DNA from: Saccharopolyspora erythraea
GTDB taxonomy: Bacteria; Actinomycetota; Actinomycetes; Mycobacteriales; Pseudonocardiaceae
DNA: 64,000 bases
NCBI RefSeq assembly: GCF_018141105.1
Contig: NZ_CP054839.1
Location: 4,526,001-4,590,000, forward strand
Reading direction: 5' to 3'
The notes under the pieces are model-generated. The model saw nothing but the letters and a program-made list of their open reading frames with translations, was not told the DNA's origin and made no database searches. Each line of letters opens with the position of its first letter. Positions within the stretch are counted from its first letter, which is position 1. The translations under genes were made by a program, and so were the position numbers. This document shows, piece by piece, positions 37,234-46,348 of this stretch.

Positions 37234-37527
37234 ATGGACATGCCGGACATGCCGATCGTGAACAAGTGCACTGCCGACTCGTGCGCGTACAACCAGGAGC
37301 ACACATGTCACGCGCTGGCGATCACGGTCGGTGAGCCGACCCATCCCCAGTGCGACACGTTCACCACCGCTTCGGTGCGTGCGGGGGTCGCGTCGGCGAC
37401 GGGGCATGTCGGTGCGTGCCACATGGGCGACTGCCAGCACAACGTGGACCTGGAGTGCCAGGCTCCCGGCATCAGCGTGGGTTTCCACGAGAACACGGTG
37501 GACTGCCTGACGTATCAGCCCGCGTGA
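37234..37527 (+). CDS. Cysteine-rich protein with two DUF1540 domains
   Basis: 97 residues from MDMPDMPIVNKCTADSC, GGAGGACACC upstream. Two repeats of a Cys/His-rich unit, CTADSC-YN-CHALAITVG-C and CHMGDC-HN-CQAPGISVG-C, match DUF1540, short presumed metal-binding domains. Cytoplasmic. Its 3' end overlaps the convergent methyltransferase gene by 13 bp. Confidence 0.82.
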   Translation: MDMPDMPIVNKCTADSCAYNQEHTCHALAITVGEPTHPQCDTFTTASVRAGVASATGHVGACHMGDCQHNVDLECQAPGISVGFHENTVDCLTYQPA

Positions 37528-38339
37528 GGTGGGTGGGCGCCGCCGGGTGAGCCGGGTTTGGTGCCGATGACGACGGTGGCGTGCAGCTCGTCGCAGTGGC
37601 TGATGCGTGGTGTGAGGCCGTGGCGGGCGAAGGCGGCGGCGGTGTGGGGTGCCTGCTCGGTGCTGGTTTCGATGAGCAGGTGCCCACCGGGTGCCAGCCA
37701 CGCGGGTGCCTGGGCGGTGACGCGTCGTTGGATGTCGAGGCCGTCGCCGCCGCCGTCGAGGGCGAGGCGGGGTTCGTGGATGCGTGCTTCCGGTGGCAGC
37801 AGGTCGAGCGCGTCGGTGGGCACGTAGGGCGTGTTGGCGACCAGGACGTCGATGCGGCCGCGCAGTGCGGGGGGCAGGGGTTCGTAGAGGTCGCCGTGGT
37901 GGACCTGTCCCCCGGCGGGTTCGAGGTTGCGGCGTGCGCAGTGCACGGCGGCGGGGTCGATGTCGGCGGCGTGCAGCTGGATGCCGGGGTGGGTCGCGGC
38001 CAGTGCGGCGCCGACCGCGCCGGTGCCGCAGCACAGGTCGGCCACGACGGCGTGCGGGCGGGTCAGGTTCGCCGCTTGGCGGGCGAGGTGCTGGGTGCGG
38101 CGGCGGGGTACGAACACGCCGGGGTCGACGGCGATGCGCAGGCCGCAGAACTCGGCCCAGCCCAGGACGTGTTCGAGCGGGAGGCCGGCGGCGCGGCGGG
38201 CGGCCATCGCGTCGAGGTCGGCCGCGGTGGGTGCGGCGGCCAGCAGCAGGTCGGCTTCGTCTTCGGCGAAGACGCATCCGGCGTGGCGCAGGCGGGTGAT
38301 CAGGGCGGAGCGGGTGCAGGCGTGCGGGGATGCTGACAT
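37515..38339 (-). CDS. PrmC-related putative protein N5-glutamine methyltransferase
   Basis: 274 residues. Class-I SAM methylase with motif VADLCCGTGAVGAALA and the catalytic-loop position written ANTPYVPTD. True PrmC carries NPPY; the NTPY change and absence of a prfA neighbour place this in the PrmC-related group of unknown substrate. The N-terminal helical domain (FAEDEADLLLAAAPTAADLDAMAARRAAGLPLEHVLGWAEFCG) matches release-factor methylases. Confidence 0.83.
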   Translation of the reverse strand: MSASPHACTRSALITRLRHAGCVFAEDEADLLLAAAPTAADLDAMAARRAAGLPLEHVLGWAEFCGLRIAVDPGVFVPRRRTQHLARQAANLTRPHAVVADLCCGTGAVGAALAATHPGIQLHAADIDPAAVHCARRNLEPAGGQVHHGDLYEPLPPALRGRIDVLVANTPYVPTDALDLLPPEARIHEPRLALDGGGDGLDIQRRVTAQAPAWLAPGGHLLIETSTEQAPHTAAAFARHGLTPRISHCDELHATVVIGTKPGSPGGAHPPHAG

Positions 38340-38608
38340 GGGCGCCTTTCGGGATGGCCGATGTGGGCGCTCTGCGGGTGGCCGCGTCAGCGTGTCGCGG
38401 GGCCGCGGGTGGTGAGCACCCAGCCGGGACGTGCGGGGATGGGTCTCACCTCCTCGGTCGGTCCGGTGTCGGGCACGGCCACGATATCGCTGCTCGGCGC
38501 GCGGGGTGCTGCTCCCCCGGTGCCGTTCGCGCTCCGTGCCGCTGGGACCGCTGTGCGCTGCGGTTTCGCCGCGCTGCCGGTGTCGGTGGGCGCTGCTAGC
38601 TTCGCCGC

Positions 38609-39013
38609 ATGAGCAGACAGACCTTCGTGAACATGCCGGTGCGCGACCTGCGCAAGTCCATCGAGTTCTTCAGCGCTCTGGGGTTCGAGTTCAACCCCGA
38701 CTTCACCGACGAGAACGCCACGTGCATGGTCATCAGCGACGAGGCGTTCGTGATGCTGCTGGTGGAGGAGTTCTTCAGGTCCTTCAGCAAGCGCGAGATC
38801 GCCGACACCGCCGCGACCAGCGAGGTGATCATGGCGATCTCGGCGGGCAGCAGGAGCGAGGTGGACGAGTTCGTCGACACGGCGCTGGCCGCCGGCGGGC
38901 GGGCCGCGGGTGAGGTCATGGACGAGGGGTTCATGTACTCGCGGAGCTTTCGCGACCTCGACGGTCACCAGTGGGAAGTGGTCCACATGGACATGAGCGG
39001 GTCGGGCCAGTAG
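38609..39013 (+). CDS. VOC-family protein
   Basis: 134 residues. MSRQTFVNMPVRDLRKSIEF starts a single VOC domain; DENATCMVISDEAFVMLLVEEFFRSF and GFMYSRSFRDLDGHQWEVVHMDM are typical of the YaeR/lactoylglutathione-lyase-like group in actinomycetes. The catalytic role is unproven. The 3' end overlaps the convergent EamA gene by 83 bp. Confidence 0.85.
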   Translation: MSRQTFVNMPVRDLRKSIEFFSALGFEFNPDFTDENATCMVISDEAFVMLLVEEFFRSFSKREIADTAATSEVIMAISAGSRSEVDEFVDTALAAGGRAAGEVMDEGFMYSRSFRDLDGHQWEVVHMDMSGSGQ

Positions 39014-39935
39014 CTGCCTGTGCCCTGCCGCCGCGTTGAACGGCGGTCTGCGTGGTGCGCGGGCGCGACAGCAGCACGCTGGTGGTGTTGGCGATGACGA
39101 TGGCGGCGATGCCCAGCCACTGGCTCCAGTGCAGCGACTGCCCCAGCACCACCAGTCCGGCGCCGGCGGCCAGCACCGGGTTGACGCTCATGAAGATCCC
39201 GAAGAAGTGCGCCGGAACCCGGCGCAGCGCGAGCATGTCGGTCAGCATCGGCACCGCCGAGGACAGCATGCCGGCGGTGGCCGCGCAGGCCAGTGCGGCC
39301 GGAGTCGGCGGATGCACCGCCAACAGGGTGATGCCGATCGGCAGGTAGAGCAGCGCGGAGACCCCTGCGGCCGCGGCCGAGCCCTCGGCGCCGGGCAGGC
39401 GGTGCCCGACGGTGCGATTGAGCAGGATGTAGCAGGCCCAGCAGGTCGCCGCGAGCAGGGCCAGTGCGATGCCCGCGTAGTCGGTGCTGGGTTGGGGGCG
39501 GGTCAGGACGAGCACTCCGCCGGCGGCGACCAGTCCGCAGACCAGGTCCGGTGCGCGGCGCGAGGAGAGCAGGGCCACCGCCAGCGGGCCGAGGAACTCC
39601 AGGGTGACGGCCAGGCCGAGCCCGATGCGGTCCACGGCGCAGTAGAGCGAGAGGTTCATGGTGGCGAACGCCGCCGCCAGCAGCAGCACGGGCCGCCACT
39701 GCCGCCAGGTGAACGAACGCAGGCGGGGACGTCCGACGGCCAGCAGCACGGCGCCGGCGATCCACTGGCGCACGGCCACCACTCCGGCGGCGCCGAGCAC
39801 CGGAAACGCCAGGGCTCCCACGGCGGCGCCGAGCTGGTTGCACGATCCGCTGGCCAGCATCAGCGCGACACCGGCGGAGCGGGCGGTGTCGCGGCGTGCG
39901 TGCGGGGTGTGGGGCTCGCACTGGGTCTGCTGCAT
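38931..39935 (-). CDS. EamA/DMT-family transporter
   Basis: 334 residues from ATG 39935, preferred to 39989 because the longer form would run over the LysR operator. About ten hydrophobic segments in two EamA repeats (VAVTLEFLGPLAVALLSS; FFGIFMSVNPVLAAGAGLVVLGQ), resembling RhtA-type exporters of amino acids such as homoserine and threonine. Divergent from a LysR gene that probably regulates it. The last 40 residues are hydrophilic and antisense to the VOC gene. Confidence 0.85.
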   Translation of the reverse strand: MQQTQCEPHTPHARRDTARSAGVALMLASGSCNQLGAAVGALAFPVLGAAGVVAVRQWIAGAVLLAVGRPRLRSFTWRQWRPVLLLAAAFATMNLSLYCAVDRIGLGLAVTLEFLGPLAVALLSSRRAPDLVCGLVAAGGVLVLTRPQPSTDYAGIALALLAATCWACYILLNRTVGHRLPGAEGSAAAAGVSALLYLPIGITLLAVHPPTPAALACAATAGMLSSAVPMLTDMLALRRVPAHFFGIFMSVNPVLAAGAGLVVLGQSLHWSQWLGIAAIVIANTTSVLLSRPRTTQTAVQRGGRAQAATGPTRSCPCGPLPTGDRRGRESSAST

Positions 39936-39959
39936 GTCTGCGAGCGTGCAGGCTGCCCG

Positions 39960-39976
39960 TGCATCCGCAAAATGCA
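39960..39976. promoter_or_regulatory. LysR-type site TGCAT-N7-ATGCA
   Basis: An inverted repeat in the 69-bp divergent spacer between the transporter and the LysR gene. Position and spacing fit a T-N11-A LysR recognition site serving both promoters. Confidence 0.5.
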
Positions 39977-40004
39977 TAAGACGCTCCATCTATACGCTGG
40001 AGTC

Positions 40005-40862
40005 ATGGATCTGGAGCTGCGGCAGCTGCGGTGCCTGGTGGCCATCGTCGATACCGGCACGTTCACCGACGCCGCCATCGAGCTGGGGGTCTCGCAGGCC
40101 GCGGTGTCGCGGACGCTGGCCTCGCTGGAGTCGGCTCTGGGGGTCCGGCTGCTGCGGCGCACCAGCCGCGAGGTCGTGCCCACCGCCGCCGGGACGCAGG
40201 TGCTGGCGCGGGCGCGGCGGCTGCTGGCCGAGGTCGACGACCTGGTGCGCGAGGCCGCCAGCGGGCACGCCCGCCTGCGCATCGGGCACGCCTGGTCGGC
40301 GATGGGCCGCCACACCGTGGAGTTCCAGCGCCGGTGGGCCCAGCAGCGCCCGGACGTGGAGCTGCGGCTGGTGCGCACCAACTCGGCCACCGGCGGCCTG
40401 GCCGAAGGGGCCTGCGACATCGCCGTGGTGCGCACGCCGCCCGACGAGCGGCGCTTCGAAAGCGTGGTGGTGGGACTGGAACGGCGGTTCTGCGCGATGG
40501 CCGCCGACGACCCGTGGGCTCGCAGGCGCTCGATCCGGCTGGCTGAGTTCAGCGACCGCACGCTGGTCATCGACCGCCGCACGGGCACCACCACCACGGA
40601 CCTGTGGCCGCCGGGCAGCAGGCCCGGACTCGAGCACACCCAGGACGTCGAGGACTGGCTGTCGGTGATCGCCACCGGGCGGTGCGTGGGCATCACCACC
40701 GAGAGCACGGTCACCCAGTACTCGCGCCGGGGCATCGTGTTCCGGCCGCTGCGCGACGCCGCGCGCATCCCCGTGCGGGTCATCTGGTGGCGCGACGACC
40801 GGCATCCCGCGGCGACCTCGGCGGTGGCGCTGCTCAGCGAGTTGTACCGCGAGCGGGACTGA
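40005..40862 (+). CDS. LysR-family regulator
   Basis: 285 residues. N-terminal winged helix ELRQLRCLVAIVDTGTFTDAAIELGVSQAAVSRTLASLESALGVRLLRR, then a periplasmic-binding-type effector domain (ARLRIGHAWSAMGRHTVEF, AEGACDIAVVRTPPDE). It starts 70 bp from the divergent EamA transporter, its likely target. Confidence 0.9.
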   Translation: MDLELRQLRCLVAIVDTGTFTDAAIELGVSQAAVSRTLASLESALGVRLLRRTSREVVPTAAGTQVLARARRLLAEVDDLVREAASGHARLRIGHAWSAMGRHTVEFQRRWAQQRPDVELRLVRTNSATGGLAEGACDIAVVRTPPDERRFESVVVGLERRFCAMAADDPWARRRSIRLAEFSDRTLVIDRRTGTTTTDLWPPGSRPGLEHTQDVEDWLSVIATGRCVGITTESTVTQYSRRGIVFRPLRDAARIPVRVIWWRDDRHPAATSAVALLSELYRERD

Positions 40863-40883
40863 CCGGCATCGGGCGGGGCTGGT

Positions 40884-41522
40884 TCAGGCGAGGCGGGCGC
40901 GGTCGGTGGCCAGGTGCACCGCCAGCCCGGCCAGCACCCCGCCCATGACGTAGCGCTGCACCCGCAGCCAGACCGGCCGGCGGGTGAGGAATGCCGCCAG
41001 GGCGCCCGCGGTGAGCACGATCGCGGCGTTGACGGTGAGCGCGACGCTGATCTGCACCAGCCCGAGCAGCAGGCTCTGGACGGCCACCGCGCCGAGCGCG
41101 GGATCGATGAACTGCGGCAGCAGCGAGACGTAGAGCACGGCGATCTTGGGGTTGAGCAGGTTGGTCACCAGGCCCATCGCGAACAGCCTGCCCGGGCGCT
41201 CGGCGGGCAGCGTGGCCGGGGCGAACGGGGTGCTGCCGCCGGGGCGCAGCGCCTGCCACGCCAGCCACAGCAGGTAGGCGGCTCCGGCGAGCCGCAGCGC
41301 GGTGTGCAGGGCGGGCACGGTGCTGAACACCGCGGCCAGCCCGGCGGTCGCGGCGGCCAGGTAGACCGCGAAGCCGGTGGCCACGCCCAGCAGGGAGACC
41401 AGTCCGGCGCGGCGTCCCTGGGTGAGGGTGCGCGAGACGAGGTAGAGCATGTTGGGGCCCGGGGTCAGGACCAGGCCGAGGGCGACCAGGGCGATCGCGG
41501 CCAGGGACTCGATGCTGATCAT
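40884..41522 (-). CDS. LysE-family amino acid/metabolite exporter
   Basis: 212 residues, six hydrophobic segments. GLVLTPGPNMLYLVSRTLTQGRRAGLVSLLGVATG and TNLLNPKIAVLYVSLLPQFI are the LysE/RhtB signatures. Exports amino acids or related compounds. The gene converges on the LysR gene with a 21-bp gap. Confidence 0.9.
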   Translation of the reverse strand: MISIESLAAIALVALGLVLTPGPNMLYLVSRTLTQGRRAGLVSLLGVATGFAVYLAAATAGLAAVFSTVPALHTALRLAGAAYLLWLAWQALRPGGSTPFAPATLPAERPGRLFAMGLVTNLLNPKIAVLYVSLLPQFIDPALGAVAVQSLLLGLVQISVALTVNAAIVLTAGALAAFLTRRPVWLRVQRYVMGGVLAGLAVHLATDRARLA

Positions 41523-41640
41523 CGCACCTGCTCGGTTCGGTGGTTTTCGTGGACGAGCAGGACGTTAGGTCCGGGGACGGGGGTGGGAAACGGCCAATCC
41601 AGCGGCCCTGGCCACTGTCCGGTCTTCAGGAGACAGAGGC

Positions 41641-42366
41641 TCAGGAGGACTGGCGGGCGCGCATGCGTTCGACGGCGGCGGTGACGAGTTCGGCGTTGTC
41701 GGCGGCGATCTGGCCGTCGGGAAGCTGCAGGGTGTCCTCCAGGCCGATGCGGGTGTCCAGGTCGCGGCGCAGCGCCAGCGCCAGCACCGGCCACGCCCCG
41801 GCGGCCTCGCCGTGCAGCAGCACCGGCGCCGGGGCGGGGTGCAGCCGACGCAGCAGGGCCTCCGCGGTGCCCGTGGCGCCGCGGGCGGTGCGGTCGGAGA
41901 CCTCGGCCAGCACTCGCAGCACGTGGTGGCGCAGCGGCGAGTTCAGGAACTGCTCCTCCGCCCCGGTGCCGGAGTAGATACCGGCCTCCACCGCGATACC
42001 CCGGTCCAGCAGCGCCTGGGCGACCTGCTCGGCACCGGGCTCGTGCCAGTTGACCGAGGCGTGGTCGGGCAGCACGCTCCACGAACGGATCAGGCGGACG
42101 CGGTCCTGCGGGTCGGGCGTGGTCCAGGCGCCGGTGGTGATGCCGATCGGGGTGCCCGGCGCCGCCGCGCGCACCGCCCGCATCGTGGCCGCCACGATGT
42201 GCGGGTCGAGGCTATCGGAGCCGCCCGGCGCCTTGGGGTGCAGGTGGACGTCCTCGGCGCCGGCGGCGACAGCGGCCGCGGCGGCTGCGGCGAGCTCCTC
42301 CGGGCGGACCGGGAGGTGGTGGTGCTCGCGGGGAGACCGGGCGCCGTTGAGGCAGACCTGCAGCAT
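41641..42366 (-). CDS. 3-keto-5-aminohexanoate cleavage-type enzyme (BKACE, DUF849)
   Basis: 241 residues from MLQVCLNGARSPREHHHLPV. Metal ligands are seen in VHLHPKAPGGSDSL, and the family segments AAPGTPIGITTGAW, ASVNWHEPGAEQVAQALLDRGIAVEAGIYS and LHGEAAGAWPVL follow. BKACE enzymes condense a beta-keto acid with acetyl-CoA in a zinc-dependent retro-Claisen cleavage. This is the short (about 240) actinomycete type rather than the usual 270-310. Substrate unknown. Confidence 0.85.
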   Translation of the reverse strand: MLQVCLNGARSPREHHHLPVRPEELAAAAAAAVAAGAEDVHLHPKAPGGSDSLDPHIVAATMRAVRAAAPGTPIGITTGAWTTPDPQDRVRLIRSWSVLPDHASVNWHEPGAEQVAQALLDRGIAVEAGIYSGTGAEEQFLNSPLRHHVLRVLAEVSDRTARGATGTAEALLRRLHPAPAPVLLHGEAAGAWPVLALALRRDLDTRIGLEDTLQLPDGQIAADNAELVTAAVERMRARQSS

Positions 42367-42471
42367 GTACGGATTGTCTCCCGATCCGGGCCCCGGGCGG
42401 TACTGCGCGGGAGGGGGTCGTTGGCGTCTCGTGATCATCGCCCGGGGCCTGGGCTGCGCCGACGGTGCGGT

Positions 42472-43011
42472 TCAGCCCAGCCGGCGCCACTCCTGGCGGG
42501 TCAGGGCGTGGACGTGGCACGAGTGGCCGTCGTCGTCGGTGAAGTCCAGGCGGTGGGTCATCCCGAGCTTGGTCATCACCCTGCCGGAGGCGTCGTTGCC
42601 GCTCTGGTACGCGGCGTAGAGCAGGTCGGTGTGGCCGAACGCGGCGTCGCGGGCCGCGCGCACCGCCTCGGTGGCCACGCCCCGGCCCCACGCCGTCGGA
42701 GCCACCCACCATCCCAGCTCGATCGCCGGCTCGCCGAGCGCCGACTCCTCGGCCGTGCGGTGGGTGACCGACACCAGGCCCACCGCCTCGGGCCGGTCGT
42801 GGAAGCCGACGGTCAGCCAGCCGATGCCGTGCGCGGCCCAGTGGGCCAGCGCCGCGGCGTGGCGCCGGGCGACCACCTCGGGGCTCCACGGCCGGCGGTT
42901 GCCCACGAAGCGCACCATCCGGTCGTCACCGGCCAGGGTGCGCAGCAGGTCGTGGTCGTGGATGCTCCACTCGGCCAGTCGCAGCCGCGGGGTGGTGAGG
43001 GTGACCGCCAC
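42472..43011 (-). CDS. GNAT acetyltransferase (RimJ/RimL-like)
   Basis: 179 residues from GTG 43011 with AAAGGACC upstream. MAVTLTTPRLRLAEWSIHDH opens a RimJ/RimL-type GNAT; ELGWWVAPTAWGRGVATEAVRAARDAAF carries the acetyl-CoA loop and NDASGRVMTKLGMTHRLDF the substrate-side motif. Probably modifies an N-terminal or small-molecule amine. Confidence 0.87.
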   Translation of the reverse strand: MAVTLTTPRLRLAEWSIHDHDLLRTLAGDDRMVRFVGNRRPWSPEVVARRHAAALAHWAAHGIGWLTVGFHDRPEAVGLVSVTHRTAEESALGEPAIELGWWVAPTAWGRGVATEAVRAARDAAFGHTDLLYAAYQSGNDASGRVMTKLGMTHRLDFTDDDGHSCHVHALTRQEWRRLG

Positions 43012-43131
43012 GGTGGTCCTTTCGGGGTGGGCTGGTGACGGCGCAACACGGTAGTCGCGCCGCGGCGGACGCGAGGTGCGTGTGCGAGAAAACGGGTTGC
43101 CGCCGTGGCGCGGCGCGGCGAGGGTCGGCCG

Positions 43132-43707
43132 ATGGCACCGAGTCGACTGGCCGAGCTGCTGAGCGTGCGCGAAGGCCACTTCCGCTTCGAGTCCGGACAC
43201 CACGGTCGGCTGTGGCTGGATCTGGACCGGTTGTTCCTCCGCCCCGCCGCGGTGCGGCCGCTGTCGGCCGCGCTGGCCGGGCGGCTCGCCCGGCACGGCA
43301 TCACCGCGGTGTGCGGGCCGCTGACCGGCGGCGCCTTCGTCGCCCAGCACCTCGCCGAGGCGCTGGACCTGCGGTTCTTCGCCGCGCAGCGCCACCAGCA
43401 CCACGACCGCGTCACCTACCGGCTCCCCGCCTGTGTGCACGCCGAGCTCACAGGGCAGCGGATCGCGGTCGTCGACGACGTGCTCAACGCCGGGTCCGCG
43501 GTCGCCAAGACCACCCGCGAACTGCGCCACCGCGGCGGCGAGGTGGTCGCCGCCGCAGGACTGCTCGCCCTCGGCGACGCGGCTCGGCGCACCGCCGAGG
43601 ACCTCGCGGTACCGCTGGAGGTGGTCGAAACCTGGCCGCACGAGTTGTGGAGCGCCGAGCAGTGCCCCCTGTGCGCGCGGGGCGAGGCGCTGACCGATCC
43701 GCAGTGA
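43132..43707 (+). CDS. Orotate phosphoribosyltransferase-like protein
   Basis: 191 residues from ATG 43132, GAGGG upstream. The PRPP-binding motif VVDDVLNAGSAVAKTTREL and the fold order ELLSVREGHFRFESGHHGRLWLDLDRLF match orotate/type-I phosphoribosyltransferases. Actinomycetes carry this paralogue besides pyrE; the role may be salvage. The Cys-rich tail EQCPLCARG is unusual for pyrE. Confidence 0.78.
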   Translation: MAPSRLAELLSVREGHFRFESGHHGRLWLDLDRLFLRPAAVRPLSAALAGRLARHGITAVCGPLTGGAFVAQHLAEALDLRFFAAQRHQHHDRVTYRLPACVHAELTGQRIAVVDDVLNAGSAVAKTTRELRHRGGEVVAAAGLLALGDAARRTAEDLAVPLEVVETWPHELWSAEQCPLCARGEALTDPQ

Positions 43708-43738
43708 GGCCCGTGCGGCCACCGGCTAGCGTGGGCGG

Positions 43739-44317
43739 GTGTTGTTGAGCAGTCGGGTCCTGCGCGGCGTGGTCGACGGCCGGATCACCCTGGCCTTCCG
43801 CCGCTGGGCCAGTCCGCAGGCCAGGACGGGTTCGCGGCTGCGCACCGCGGCCGGGGTCATCGCCATCGGCGCGGTCGAGGCGGTCGAGCCCGAGACGATC
43901 ACCGACGACGAGGCCCGGCAAGCCGGTTTCGACACCGCCGCCGGACTGCGCAGCTCGCTGGACAAGCACGGAACCGGCCGGATCTACCGCATCGAGCTCG
44001 GCTACGCGGGCCCGGACCCGCGCGTCGCGCTGCGCGAGCAGGCCGAGCTGTCCTCATCCGAGCGCGCCGACCTCGATCGGCGACTGGCCAGGATGGACAC
44101 CTCCTCGCAGCGCGGCCCCTGGACCCGCCGGATGCTGGAACTGCTGCGCGACAACCCCGGCGTGCGCGCCGCCGAGCTCGCGGCGACGCAGAACCGCCCC
44201 GTGGCGCGGTTCAAGTCCGACGTCTGGAAGCTCAAGGAGCTCGGCCTGACCGAGAGCCTGGAGGTCGGCTACCGCCTCTCGCCCCGAGGACGCAGCTACC
44301 TCGACTCCCCCACCTGA
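43739..44317 (+). CDS. ASCH-like/winged-helix hypothetical protein
   Basis: 192 residues, MLLSSRVLRGVVDGRITLAF. The N-terminal 90 residues resemble the ASCH RNA-binding-like fold (FRRWASPQARTGSRLRTAAGVIAIGAVEAVEPETITDDEARQAGF). The end is a winged-helix-like module (MLELLRDNPGVRAAELAATQNRPVARFKSDVWKLKELGLTESL). A widespread actinobacterial protein of unknown role. 31 bp after the phosphoribosyltransferase gene, possibly cotranscribed. Confidence 0.65.
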   Translation: MLLSSRVLRGVVDGRITLAFRRWASPQARTGSRLRTAAGVIAIGAVEAVEPETITDDEARQAGFDTAAGLRSSLDKHGTGRIYRIELGYAGPDPRVALREQAELSSSERADLDRRLARMDTSSQRGPWTRRMLELLRDNPGVRAAELAATQNRPVARFKSDVWKLKELGLTESLEVGYRLSPRGRSYLDSPT

Positions 44318-44394
44318 CCACGCAGCCGATCTTGTGCGCACCCCTGCCGACGCCCAAAGCTGAGCCACGACCGACGACACGCGAGGAGGCGGCG

Positions 44395-45345
44395 GTGCCG
44401 CAAGACCAGTCGATGGCCGCGATCTACCGGGGATATCTCGACGGCGCCACCCCGGCCGGGATGACCGGCCACATCACCGGTGCCGACAGCGCCCTGCACC
44501 TGGCCGTGTGGAGCCATGCGGTGGGCGACCGGCACACCGCGCACGCCTGCGCCGTGCGGGCCGCGGAGCTCGACCCCGCAAGCGAGTTCGCCCGCCTGCT
44601 GGTGCGCTTCACCGCCGGGCCCGACACCGGCGACGTCTACGACTCCCCCGCGGCGTTCCAGGCCTTCATCCGCGGCGGCGGCAACATCGCGCTCTACGAG
44701 GCGACCTCCGCGGCACTGCGCCACGCCCACCAGCGCCACCGCCCGCACCGGCTTCTCGACATCGGCGCAGGCGACGGCCTGGCCCTGCTGCCCGCCCTCG
44801 ATGACGACGCACCGCACGTCGACGTCGTCGAACCCAGCGCCGACCTGCTCGCCCACACGCGCGATGCGTTGCGCCGCCGGGGCATTTCCCACCAGGTCTG
44901 GAACTGCACCGTCCAGGACTTCGCCGCCGCCCACCCCGACCGGCAGTGGGACCTCGCGCAGTCCACGTTCGCGCTGCAAAGCGTCCCGCCCCACCAACGG
45001 CCCGCCATCCTGCAGTGGCTCGCCCAGCACACCCGGACCTTCGTCCTGGTCGAGTTCGACGTACCCGAGGTCCCCGAACCGCTGGCGCCGGACTGGTTCG
45101 GCGAGTTCCTGCGGCGCGTCGAGCGCGGCGTGCGCGAATACGACGACGACCGCGACCTGGTCGGGCTCGGCTTCATCCTGCCCGTCGTGCTCGGCAAGTT
45201 CGGCACCACCGACCGCACCAACCACGAACAGTCCATCCAGGACTGGACGGCACAACTGCGCGCCGCCGGATTCGCCGAGGTCACCGCACACCGGCTGCAC
45301 GACTACTGGTGGCAACCCGCCCACGTCGTCGAAGCCCACCACTGA
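44395..45345 (+). CDS. Class-I SAM-dependent methyltransferase
   Basis: 316 residues from GTG 44395 with GAGGAGG upstream. SAM site RLLDIGAGDGLALLPAL, acidic loop HVDVVEPSADLL, and motif FDVPEVPEPLAPDWFGEFLRR. The N-terminal 110 residues are an extra helical domain. The substrate cannot be inferred. Confidence 0.8.
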   Translation: MPQDQSMAAIYRGYLDGATPAGMTGHITGADSALHLAVWSHAVGDRHTAHACAVRAAELDPASEFARLLVRFTAGPDTGDVYDSPAAFQAFIRGGGNIALYEATSAALRHAHQRHRPHRLLDIGAGDGLALLPALDDDAPHVDVVEPSADLLAHTRDALRRRGISHQVWNCTVQDFAAAHPDRQWDLAQSTFALQSVPPHQRPAILQWLAQHTRTFVLVEFDVPEVPEPLAPDWFGEFLRRVERGVREYDDDRDLVGLGFILPVVLGKFGTTDRTNHEQSIQDWTAQLRAAGFAEVTAHRLHDYWWQPAHVVEAHH

Positions 45346-45437
45346 CCCGACCACCACACGCGTGGTGCCAACGACCACGACTGTGGTGGTCTGCTCGCTG
45401 ACCTGCGCCAACGCCGCCTGGAAAGCGGTCCATACGG

Positions 45438-46166
45438 TCAGCGCCCGGTCGGCAGCACCGTCAGCCACGTGTCGGTGATCTCGAAACCCAGCTTGCGGTA
45501 GACGTGGCGGGCCGGGTTGGACGTGGTCACCGCCAGGCCGACCGCGCCGTGGCCGTCGCGGGCGAGCTCGGCCATCGCGCGGCGCAGCAGCAGTCCGCCG
45601 AGCCCGGCCCATTCCGGCCCCGGGAGGCGGAAAACGTCGCCGACCCACGGCGTGCCGTCACGGTCGTTGACCACCAGGCCGGCCACCACCCGGTCACCGC
45701 CGTCGACGACCAGCGCGCTGCACGGCAGCAGCGGACCCAGCACCCGACCGGCCAGCAGCGGGGCGATCATCCCCGCCACCTGCTCGTCGGTTCCCACGTA
45801 GGCGTCGGGATGTCCGGGAGGGAACGCCGCACGCCAGGCCGCCACCAGCCGGTGGGCCGGACGGTCGCAGGCCACCAGCCGCAGACCCTGCCGCGGCGTC
45901 GCATCCGCCCACTGCGGCGGCGGTGGATCGGCGCGCAGATCCCGGCGCATGCCGTGCGCGCGCCTGCCCGGCCTGCCGCCGCGTGCCACCAGTTCCTCGC
46001 CGAGCCCGACCGGGGCGATGACCGCGTGGTCGGCCAGCCGTGACCACACCAGCTCCGCCGCCGCGGGCCCGTCGGCGGCCACGATGCGCACCCGTCCGGC
46101 TCCAGCCCCGACGTAGGACACCGTCGTGTCCCCGGCCGACAGCACCGACACCTGCTCGCCGCTCAC
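45438..46166 (-). CDS. GNAT N-acetyltransferase
   Basis: 242 residues, start set at GTG 46166 (VSGEQVSVLSAGDTTVSYVG). C-terminal GNAT fold: VAGLVVNDRDGTPWVGDVFRLPGPEWAGLGGLLLRRAMAELA and ARHVYRKLGFEITDTWLTVLP. The acetyl-CoA loop is G-L-G-G rather than Q/RxxGxG/A. Substrate unknown. Confidence 0.8.
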   Translation of the reverse strand: MSGEQVSVLSAGDTTVSYVGAGAGRVRIVAADGPAAAELVWSRLADHAVIAPVGLGEELVARGGRPGRRAHGMRRDLRADPPPPQWADATPRQGLRLVACDRPAHRLVAAWRAAFPPGHPDAYVGTDEQVAGMIAPLLAGRVLGPLLPCSALVVDGGDRVVAGLVVNDRDGTPWVGDVFRLPGPEWAGLGGLLLRRAMAELARDGHGAVGLAVTTSNPARHVYRKLGFEITDTWLTVLPTGR

Positions 46167-46325
46167 CACGCGTTTCCCGGTCCGCTCACAACAGCACACT
46201 CTCGGATCACCCGCCGCTGCCGCGCAAGCACTTTCGGGCAAACACCGTCCGATGTGGCCGACCTGCAGGTCCGCCGGCGTCCTTGCGTCCGCCGCCCGGA
46301 GCGGGCTACCGTGACACCCAGTTGT

Positions 46326-46337
46326 TTTAGAGCTAAA
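46326..46337. promoter_or_regulatory. Operator-like TTTAG-AG-CTAAA overlapping the SDR ribosome site
   Basis: An inverted repeat abutting the Shine-Dalgarno AAAGGAGA of the following gene. A repressor bound here would block transcription or translation initiation; the nearby MarR is a candidate. Arms are only 5 bp. Confidence 0.35.
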
Positions 46338-46348
46338 GGAGATTTCTC

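Noticed and set aside
39936-39989. Upstream start of the EamA transporter at 39989
   Set aside because: Would place the start inside the LysR-type dyad; the ATG at 39935 is nearer to the first hydrophobic segment.
46324-46335. GTTTTAGAGCTA, identical to the start of a type II-A CRISPR repeat
   Set aside because: Occurs once, no second repeat, no spacers and no cas genes; it overlaps the ribosome site of an SDR gene and is best read as chance or an operator half.
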